Assembly: GCA_964057225.1 (NCBI GenBank)
Contig: OZ059898.1
Location: 8,742,001-8,806,000 of the forward strand
Length of the DNA: 64,000 bases
Origin: Auanema rhodensis
Lineage: Eukaryota; Nematoda; Chromadorea; Rhabditida; Rhabditidae
Reading direction: 5' to 3'
In this document: positions 54,701-64,000 of the stretch, piece by piece
How the letters are laid out: every line of letters starts with the position of its first letter
Numbering within the stretch: position 1 is the first letter of the stretch
Position numbers and translations under genes: made by a program
Notes under the pieces: generated by a model
Databases searched by the model: none
Seen by the model: the letters and a program-made list of their open reading frames with translations, nothing else
Told to the model about the DNA's origin: nothing

Positions 54701-57700
54701 GATAAAACAGAGATTGAATTATCCTTAAAGAGAACTAACAATTCTTATTTAAAGTCAATATTTTTTATTCTTTTTACTAGAAGAATGACTATTTGATATA
54801 TCTAATTGGCTAAACCTATTGGCTAAACCTGACTTGTTGTAATTTCGTTATTGCAATTTCTTTTCTATCTTTTTCTACTTTTTCCAGTAGTTAAATAGAC
54901 AATCATTTTCAACTGAACTTTATCTAATTTTACGCCAAACCAACTAACCTCATGCTCGTCGAAATGACAAGAACAGCAGTAGATGTAGGCTACTTGGCGA
55001 TTCCAGAAAATTGGACCATCAAAACTAATGTTGACAGTCATTTTTTCATGACCTAAAATTAAATATTTAACATTTTTACATACATAGAAGTTTTATGTTG
55101 TCAGTTGAAACAGTTTTTGAAACTTTCACAAGCTTCTCTAGTGTTTCAGCTCATAATTCAGAACAATTGAGAAAATATGGGAGCTTTTTGTCACAAAAGA
55201 TTTATTTCTTCCTTCTAAACCTAACATATCACCATGTTTACTTGACGAATAAAAGCTTAAGATACTTATATGCTCCACGAATATTAATAACTACCCTTCA
55301 CATAGGCAGGGAATATTTTTTCTAGTTTTTAGCTATATACTTTGAAAGCAAAAAAAAACGATAAAAATACCTGAACAATGATTTTTTCGAAAAATAATAT
55401 AAACCCAGACGGGCTTAGTTTCTTGACGAGATGCTTCCATGGCTAGTTCTCTCCAAGTACGGCTGACACGTTCAACTCTATAAAATGAAATATAAAATAG
55501 GCGAAGATAATTAAAATTTATTTTGAAAAAAAAAGAGAGAAGATTGTTTATGTTTAAATCAAAGTAAATTAGAAGCCCAAGAGAAAATTCCGATAATATT
55601 CTATTTTCTTTTGAATTTTCAATTAACCAAGGCAATGGTAATCAAATTTTTTTAAATATACATATACAGTTATAAATAGATACGTATACAATATAATATT
55701 ATAAACAAAAATTGAGAGCAGACACAGCTGGAACCTTGCTGTTCCTACTGTGCTTGAGCTCTGCTAATATAGATGGAAAAGGATGAAAAGAAAGAGAGGG
55801 TGGGATCAGTCCGTCTATATGAAACAGCTGGGACCCCACCCCTATAATTCTTAGCTAGACCTATCCTAAGGCAATGAAAGCATTGCCAAAAATATAAATT
55901 TATCGGAACATAATTCTTCTTTTTTTGATTCTATTTGAAAGAAAGTACTATAATTTTCTTTTACATTGAAATAGCCAGTGAATTGAAAAACTTATTCGTC
56001 ATGTCAATGAAGAATGTAATGAGTGTATGGCATGAACATAGAAATTGTTTTTGTCCAAATAATTGGAATATATCTAAGAACAATAATAGTCATTTCATAG
56101 TATAAATCAACAAGTGAATAAAAGTTTCATAGTTAAACCATTTTTTCCTATACAAAATCTTTTTTTTTTTGAATGAAAAGCTGCATGGAACGTTTTTATT
56201 TCGATAAATTACAAAGAAATCTCGTACAACCATATAGAATATATTTTATATAAATAGTATAGTGCAAAATATTGAAATATATATATCTCGAAATTAAATA
56301 TGATTTAAAACAAAGTAAAATATCTTATAATTAAGAAGAAAAAGATGAATAAGAAAACGCTGAAGAGGACATTGAGAAAAGAAGTAACATAATAGCTCTT
56401 CTTTCCTTTTTCTATTTCCCTCTCTTATTCTCTCTATCTATTTCTTTTCACTACTTTCATCTTTGTATCATGGAACACTGAATGTAATAGACATGAAGCT
56501 TCAGAAGGAAAAAAGAAATAAAAGCTTGATGAGAAGATGGAAAGTAAAAAACAGGATGGTGAGAAGAGAAGCTTTTAAAAAAGTTCTCTTTTACTCTCTT
56601 TTGCTTAAACTTGATATGTTCTTTTATATATTCACATACAGATTAAAGTATTTAGACATAAAACATTCATATTGTAAAAGTTTCAATTCTAAAGAATTTC
56701 GAGAAAATATATATTTTCAGATTACGAGCTATATTTACGACGATGGTTCAAGTAAAATAATGAATGTTATTTATTTATTTCATTAGAAAATAGATCATCA
56801 AACACATGTAAAGTTAAATTTCTTTCAAAAGAATCATGTGTTCAATTTGTTATATTCTCGAATATGACAAAACAATAGGCAAAATTGTCATTTTTAAAAA
56901 AATGTCAGAAACAAGTTAAGATATAATCTTTTAAAAATCAAAGAGTTTCAGAAACATTTTTTAAAATTTTGATTTTTTTAAAAAATAGATCGGCTGTATG
57001 TTTTCCAGTTTGCAAACAAAGATATGATTTCCAAAAAATGGAAGATAAGCTAACAATGACAATTTAAAAAAAATATCTGAATAAAGAAGAGGGAGAGTTT
57101 TCCAATATTTGTACATTATATTCGCTAAGTTATCAAGATTTGAAGCTAAGGAAGCTTGAATTACAAAATAAGGAATATGACTGAGAAATATCTAATTCAA
57201 TCGGAAGCTGAACGAGTCTAAAGGTAAAGAAAATGTTGAGAGGAGGAGGGGTGGGGGTTATGTGCATGATTGAAAGCAAGTAGAAAGCTAAAAAGGAAAT
57301 CATGTTGCAAACTGAAAAAAAGTTTTTAGAACATTTGAGATGCTTCAAGGAAATGAATCGAAAAAGGAACAAAACTTCAAATAATAGTAACTTGTTTTAA
57401 AATAATTGAAAACTAGACAATAAATAAAGATAAATAGCATAAATTAAAAGGAATGGCAAAGTGACTGAATTGGCAGCTTGATGTCCGAAATGTTACAACT
57501 TTTATGTGTGTTAAGGAATAGTTTGTAAACACATGCAAGGCATATTGAAAAATATAAACGAGTCGTTAGATAGATAGATTTTCTGAGTTTTGATTTTTCT
57601 TTTGAATATGAAGTTACTAATGCTTGTCCTTCAAACGACATGCATCAAGTATAACTTTAATATTAAGAGCATCAAGCTGCGAACTTGAGAAATTGCATAC

Positions 57701-59709
57701 GCAATTCAAAGAACTAAATTTCTGAAATCAAATAAGGAATTGAAACATGCTAAACAGTGGAAAAGAATGATGATAATGTGTCATAACTTGTATCTTGAAG
57801 TTCGAAGCATGTCTTCTGAACTTGAAGCACATGGCCTTATATTGTTCTTTTCATCTTTTTTTTTGTGTCTAGCATAGTCTTCCAGCCAAGCCTTTTCTTC
57901 TATATAACACTGCAGCAGACACTAGTAGCATGTGAAGAGAAAGGAAATCTTTCTATCTTTTTCTCTCTCTCTCACTCTCTAAATTTTTATCCCTTTCTCT
58001 GCGATTCTATCTTCTTCTTCTCTTTCTCTTTTCAGGATGGCATTGGTTACTAGTGCCTCCGGCTTCGGTCCTTCTCCTTAGACTCAAACGACACACTCTC
58101 TATCAGCATCTCAGTCTCTCGTATCCGTCTAACTCTCTCATATTTCTCATTCGTTTTCACTCTCCAGCATTTGTTCAATACGTCTCAGTCTTTGCCACCA
58201 GCAGAGAGGGTGTGTGTATGTGTTAGTACTGGTCTCTTTGAGCTAACCAGCACACATAACACACGATTTGCATGTGTAATATCGTTTTGTAATAATGAAT
58301 TCGATGATGTGAGAACGTGTTCAGGATTATGACTGACCATTACAGCAGCTTGCCTCTCCCACTCATTAGATTAGGATAAATTGAGAAAACGAAAAATTAA
58401 ATCCGTTTTTACTATATGCACATATATCATCATCTTCAATGTCTTCTAATAATGACTCGCGTTTCAAATGAAAATGTAAATGAATGAGCAAGAAAGTTTC
58501 GAAAACTATATGAAAAATCCACGCAAAACTTCGAATGTCATGGATCCGAAACTATGTGAAGAGCCGGACGGGCAATATATGGGAATGGTTGTAGCATACT
58601 ACGCAGCTCAGAAATGTGGAGCCAATTAGGAGGAATGACCGAACAAAATGGCTTATGTTATGGCCAGTTTCAGGGTCAGATGAAGCGAAATAAACATTTT
58701 TACTATTCAAACTAAGCATTGAATAGCTAATTTACATGGTTTAACTCATTTAGCTAATAAAGATTTAGAGAACATTTTTAATTTAGAACACATATAAATT
58801 TTAAAAAAATGCTCTCGAAAATTCTTGTATTCATGCATTCTTCCAATACAATTACTCATCTAGAATCAATTCAAAAAAAGTGGAGCCGGAAATGGCTTCC
58901 GGCTAGATGGACCATACTGCAGCATTGAAAGCATTTTAAGATTTTTGTCTACTACTTCTTCAATTGTATATAGAAATCTTAGAACAAAACGACAATTCTG
59001 AGCTCATATTGTTAATTTTGAAAATTAAAATGAGCAAAATTTCAAATAAATTTTTACTAAAGTAGTAATATTCAAATAATAATGTTTTTCCTCATCAATT
59101 TACTATAATATTTTGCAATCAAATTTACAAAAAAAAGAAAAAGAAAAAATGAACAATTTGTACAGAACATTTGAATAAATAAAAAATACAGAAATATAAG
59201 AAATGAAGCTATACCAAGAAGGATAAAAGTTAAATTGTTGTCTATGAAAAGATGGGTGCCAGGCTCCGCAAATGATGCGATGGCTTGGACGTCCGAAAAT
59301 ATTCATGGAAGGCAGGCAAAACATCCAATGGGACTCAAAACTGCGTACAAATGAATGATCTTAAGGAGGACAGAGACATAATGATAAAAAAATTATAAAA
59401 ATAGGAAGAGAGTAGTTATTATAAGAGGGAAAAACGAAATCTCTTTAGTACTTTATTAGTTTTATGTTCTTTTATATTAAATTGTGTAAATCTTGTTATT
59501 GTGCTAATTTTGATTTAAAAGATCAACAAGAGGAGATGACGTCAAAGGACTTAGAATGTTTTGAATAAACAGCCAAAATGAGATACTTTTGATAATCTCG
59601 ACGTAGATGACACTGACCTGGTTCGCTGTTCTATTGTCAGCTTGGAAAGTACCCTGAGGGCAGCTTCTCGTGGCAAACTTTCTATAGGATCCGCCCATTT
59701 TCTGTTCAT
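51770..59709 (-). CDS. F-box protein (249 aa) with a 4.1-kb first intron
   Basis: Seven exons join in phase: 59709-59618, 55477-55371, 55052-54949, 52592-52458, 52404-52321, 52242-52147 and 51901-51770. Residues 7-46 (DPIESLPREAALRVLSKLTI then RVERVSRTWRELA) form an F-box: the Leu-Pro start, the helix with L-x-x-L and the closing V-S-R-x-W. F-box proteins bring substrates to SCF ubiquitin ligases via Skp1. The rest (IFWNRQVAYIYCCSCHFDEHE, then leucine-rich stretches such as FIYLRELDLEKI and NLPQLLVVRGEIVGL) may form substrate-binding leucine-rich-like strands. The last 45 residues are acidic and Ser-rich. The ATG is preceded by GGTTCAG (59722-59726), a possible SL acceptor. Introns 1 and 3 are 4,140 and 2,356 nt, unusual here, and may hold regulatory sequence. 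Confidence 0.82.
55478..59617. other. Intron 1 of the F-box gene
   Basis: This 4.1-kb intron contains CT-rich plus-strand blocks at about 56397-56460 and 57940-58040, and a relatively GC-rich patch at about 58050-58260. No nested gene could be assembled; the 107-codon frame at 56463-56786 has AT-driven composition and no similarity. Confidence 0.5.
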
Positions 59710-62700
59710 CTTGTTGTCTGTCTGAACCTTCTCACTCACTTTGATTTGTCCAAACACTTTTTTGATTTGAGATGATCTTCGAATTTAAAACAAAGCCGTT
59801 AGTTTAATGAAATATTTTGTCTGCAATTATAAAAAAAATCAGAATAATGAAACAAATAAATATATAAATCTAAGATCAAATGGAAGAAAAAGAAGTTGGA
59901 TTATTAAAATAAAAATAAATATATGTATATACATAAGATATACTAATTATAAATTATAGGTTCATAAAATATAAAAATTTATATATTAACTATAATAAAA
60001 TATTATTTATAATCATAGTAATATATTTATATTTTATTTAATGATATCAAATATATATATATATATGTATATGTATTCATATAGATATCCCAAATGATAT
60101 ATGTTTCACTATTCAAGTTTATATAAATGTAGAAAAGTAAATAGATTCTAACAACTCTTTCAAAATTAAAAGATATTTCTACAAAACCTTTGTAAAGCCT
60201 GATATCACAACTCAAACATTTTTTTGTGAAAGTCTTTCTCATTAATATCATATTTCATTCTTTTTTTAACTTTGAAGAATATATATACTTGAAGATATTA
60301 AACTATTTGTCACTTCTTTTCGAACATTTAACCGATTTAAAAGAAAATTTTAATTTAATTTTTCAAAAGATAATAGTTGATATAGTTAAAGTATTTGGAA
60401 ATGTTTTTCAAAAATAATTGTTTAAAATTATAAAAAAAAAATTTAATTTCAATATTCGTCAAGAAGTTAAAATAAAATTTAACTTTTCTTTCTAAAAATA
60501 GTTATTGAGCTATGGTAAGTGGATAGCATTTGTGTAGTTTTTTTAAAATTTTTGTTTAAATATAGTTGAAAAAGAAAGAAAAATCTTAAGAAATTACATA
60601 TTTGTTTTTGATGTAATCGTAAAATAAAGAAACTGGACTGCAGAAAAGTAGAGTTTCGAATGAAAATTGGAAAACGACTTAACTACTCGTTGAACTTCGG
60701 TATAAAAAAAGGCTGAAAAGTGATAAAAGCCACTTAGAAGGAAATTAGAGAAAGGAATCAATTTTCTAGGAAAAATGAAAGAATTTTTCTAAATTTTTTG
60801 AGAAAAAATAAAAGATTTTCGAATTGTAATGAAGAATATACGGCTGGCAGTTGGATTTCAGATCGGAAATAAATTTTTTTCTAAAATGATACATTTGCAT
60901 TATCAATGGCTTAAAGGATATTTATGCCGTTCGTGATGGAAAATTCCCGGAACACCCCTTCAGTAATTTACTTTGCATTAGCTATAGAACAAACGATTTT
61001 TGAAACGAAAATGGAGTTATGGATAGTGTTTAAGAACAGAGCATTGACAAAGTTTTAAAATATTTTGTTCAAAATAGTTATTTTGTATATTATCTATATA
61101 TACTATATGCTATATATAGTATATATTGTTATATTTTACTTTGTATAAGAGGTATTCAACGTTATTCGTTAGAAAATATTCAAAAATGTGTGAAATTTTT
61201 AAAATTTTTGTTCCCAATGGGTTGAAATAAAAGAAATTTACATTGCTCATGTATATGGAAAGGTCAATCATTTATGTGTTTAAATTTGAAAAAAAGAAAC
61301 TTTTAAACGAACATCAGTTCTTGCAAAAAGACAGAAGAATCAACCTAAGCTTATTGAAATTGAACTTTCTTCTATACTTTGCAGCAAAAGATGATTTAGA
61401 AATGTTGCAGAATTTTGAGAATTACAGATTAACAGATCAAAAAAATGACGATGAACATGCTGAATAAATTATAACTATGCCCTTTTAAATTCATTTGTTT
61501 TTAGAATTCAAAAATCATTAATAAAATATTTACTATTTAAAGTTTCTTCAAAGTTAAATAATAAAATTTATAAAAGAAAATGAAACTTTCTGCCTTGTTT
61601 ATGTTAAAAGACGAGTGATGAGCTGTAAGTTTCAAATAATGAAAGTTCGAGCAATATAGTTTGAAACTGAGAATGCTATCTTGACACGAAATTCAGAGAT
61701 ATTCAAAGAGATTTTGCATTCAGAACAGCCAGTAATTATCTGGAAGAAATAATGATAATCTTGTGTAATTACATGAGATTGGCTTGTTCTATCGCCTCTT
61801 GTCAAATGACAAACAAAGGTCAATTGGTATATGGTTTTGTATTTAAAATAAAACTGAGAAAGAAAATGATGAAAGTACGGATGGCAACGAAAAACACCAA
61901 AGAAATTCTTTTCTAAGCAGTAAGCGGACGAAAAGCTTAGATGAAAGCGAAAAAAATAATTTCATTTTACGTCTGGCTTCATAGGTTAAAGTTATTTCAA
62001 AGCTACACTGATAAACGCAAAAAGTCTTTTTTCAGTTGAATTTCAAGCGCTTCTTCAACATAATTTATAGGTATTTAGGTATATGTATACGTTATGTCTT
62101 GGAGATATTAGGTCAAAAAAGAAATTCCTGTGAGCATTCAGAAGCATCTGTACAGCGGAAGCTTTTATCTACATGGTTAAAAAGACTTAAAGGACAGAAT
62201 ACTTCATGTTGTAGCTAGAGCAATGAGCTGGAAGATCGTTGAAGAACAAAAAAAAAGAAAAGAAATTCCAGTTGAGCTTCTATAAAAAATGAAAACAGAG
62301 AACAGAATGCTTTAAAAGGGTATTAAACTTTGTAAAGAACAATAAATGACCAATTAATATGATATTCATATGTATATGCATGTATTGAAAATATTGTTTT
62401 AAACTTTGTTTCTATTTCAAAAAATAAAAGAAATTTTGAAATAAAAAGAAAAGAGTTTCATATTTAGTAAATTTAACATATATAAATAATAATAATAAAA
62501 GATATAATTTAAATATATAATATATATGAATATAATATTAAAAATTGAAAAATAAAAAATATATACTATATACTATATAGAAGAATATATGCCATTTGTA
62601 TTTTTTTGTTGAAAAATCAGCTTTCTGAACAATTTTTATACGACATTATTAAATTGAGTTACGTTGCTAAAGTGAAGAACTTCTATACTTTGTTGCCGTT

Positions 62701-63617
62701 CCATGATAATATAGAATATATAATTCTAAATAAAACAAAATTTTATGAAAAAAAAAATAAGACAATAACAGAATTTTACAATCAAATTCAGTACTTTGAG
62801 AATAAAGTTTGAAGACAATATAGTTTTAAAAAAATGAACATATGAACGAAATTCTTATGATGATTTATTGAAATTTGTTCCAAATTACTAATAAATATAA
62901 TAAATTGTTATTTTATAATATATAATTTATATAATATTGATTCTATTAATAGTTCTGAAATTCTAAGTTTGAGTCTCATCCATTAGTTGTCAATGTTTAT
63001 AATTCAAAACTTTATTTCTATATGTTCATAAAACTTTGTTTTAAAAAGAAATTCATGTTTATTAAACCATTTACATAATTGAATTTGTATACTTTAAAAT
63101 AAGTAAAATATGGTTTTTTCTAAATTATTTACTTATAACATATAGTTAACTTGTTAATGCTCGTTTCAGTTTCAATTATAATACAACTAACACAAGTAAA
63201 AACTTTTTTTTTGGAGTTTGATGGGGTTTTCTTGGACCTCAAAGATGCAAATGTCCGATTTTCATTACACAGGACTGTATATTTCAATTAAATATATTAT
63301 AATAATATTATTATATAGTTAATTTATAAATTAATAAATAATAATCTATACAATATAATATTGTATATGTATATATATAACTATACAGATAGATATGTAC
63401 ATCTTTTAAATTTCATTGTTTACATGTTGAAAAGTTGAATGAACTTAAACTAAGTTTAAACTTTTATCATTATTATTTTATATAATAATAGAAAGATAAC
63501 AACAAAAAATAAGTTTTTATACAAACTTTTTCTTTTATTTTTTTTTTGAAAAAAAAAGAAAAAAACGGAATGTTTCACACATAAAGCATTTTAAATTAAT
63601 AAATTTGATGAATTATC
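59710..63617. other. Very AT-rich gene-free interval
   Basis: About 3.9 kb, dominated by A/T runs and TA repeats (for example 60049-60070, 63350-63385). Open frames here (61243-61467, 62606-62812) are Lys/Asn/Phe/Ile-rich, as expected from composition. One stretch, from about 61385 to the stop at 61467, follows TTTGCAG and encodes an acidic tail (ending DQKNDDEHAE). It could be a lone terminal exon but has no partner. Confidence 0.45.
61096..61126. repeat. Perfect 13-bp AT inverted repeat, 5-nt loop
   Basis: ATATATACTATAT at 61096-61108 pairs exactly with 61114-61126 around GCTAT. It is a low-complexity hairpin in an AT-rich stretch, with no obvious function. Confidence 0.6.
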
Positions 63618-63897
63618 TCAAAAAGATTCATGATCTGAGTTATAATATCGGCGATGTAGTATAATATCATCATCATCAAGCATTAACTGTAGTGATTCCC
63701 TGAGAACAAGTATAACATCTCCAACAATGTCAAGAAACATGATCATCTTTAACTAAATGAATAAAATAATATAATATAGTTAATATATAGTTAATAGTTT
63801 ATAATATAGTAAAAGATATTAAGATATAAACCTTACCGTTTGTATTCGAATAAATCTTCTGACGATTGAATCAATAGTCCGTCGCACACAGGATATT
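63618..63897 (-). CDS. 3' end of an unidentified gene (partial)
   Basis: A terminal exon 63752-63618 encodes a coherent sequence (TLKMIMFLDIVGDVILVLRE, then an acidic DDDD run and TGA). It follows a TTCATTTAG acceptor. A preceding exon, 63897-63837, bounded by CCACAG and GTAAGG, joins in phase and adds VRRTIDSIVRRFIRIQ, a basic amphipathic helix. Further exons would lie beyond the right edge or in the last 100 bases. I do not recognise the family. An alternative frame through the upstream exon is also open and looks equally coding, but it would hit a stop at the junction, so the phase chosen here is only the likelier one. Confidence 0.4.
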
Positions 63898-64000
63898 CTG
63901 TGGTCAGTGTTCGACCAGATGAAAGAAAGTTGGAAAAGAATCCGATGAATTCATGACATTGGGTGAATTAAGGAATACGATGTGACGTATAACCACGAAA

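Overview
The window looks like nuclear DNA from a nematode, most likely a member of Rhabditida. It is AT-rich, and its genes are split by very short introns (mostly 40-50 nt, GT...TTTCAG-like). Many start codons sit a few bases after an isolated 3' splice site, as expected where spliced-leader (SL) trans-splicing defines the mRNA 5' end. Family content agrees: a ZP-domain cuticlin with furin site and membrane anchor, an acetylcholine-gated-chloride-channel-like Cys-loop subunit, an eIF4E of the IFE-1/2/5 type and compact co-oriented gene clusters. All gene models below were built by hand: open exons were joined at GT/AG sites with matching phase and compared with remembered families. No database search was possible.

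Layout. 1-2.6 kb: a small basic protein (+), an acidic unknown protein (-) and a weak hypothetical (-). 2.6-8.8 kb: no supported gene. 8.8-10.6 kb: cuticlin-like gene (-), with a 2.1 kb upstream stretch holding six same-orientation CAGGTG E-boxes. 16.5-20.1 kb (+): ER chaperone BiP/GRP78 followed at operon-like spacing by a Josephin deubiquitinase, one of whose introns lacks an AG acceptor. 20.8-27.0 kb (-): a 16-exon anion-channel subunit. 27-33.8 kb: no supported gene. 33.8-34.9 kb (-): proteasome subunit alpha6 (PSMA1 type), sharing a 0.37 kb divergent promoter with the next block.

35.3-46.6 kb (+) is the core of the window, seven co-oriented housekeeping genes: eIF4E, peroxin-3, NDUFAF8 (complex I assembly, twin CX9C), UTP23 (rRNA processing), ITFG2 (KICSTOR/FG-GAP type), kynureninase and lysyl-tRNA synthetase. 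The first five lie 3-235 bp apart and look like an operon. NDUFAF8 and UTP23 are separated by 3 bp, and one 3' splice site seems to serve both the last intron of one and the leader of the other. Lysyl-tRNA synthetase has two alternative first coding segments, one cytosolic and one encoding a mitochondrial presequence, selected by alternative 5' splice sites.

48.0-48.6 kb (-): a GPI-anchored Ly6/three-finger protein. 51.8-59.7 kb (-): an F-box protein with a 4.1 kb first intron. 59.7-63.6 kb: very AT-rich with no supported gene. 63.6 kb to the end: the 3' end of an unidentified minus-strand gene. No rRNA, tRNA, CRISPR array or intact transposon was recognised.
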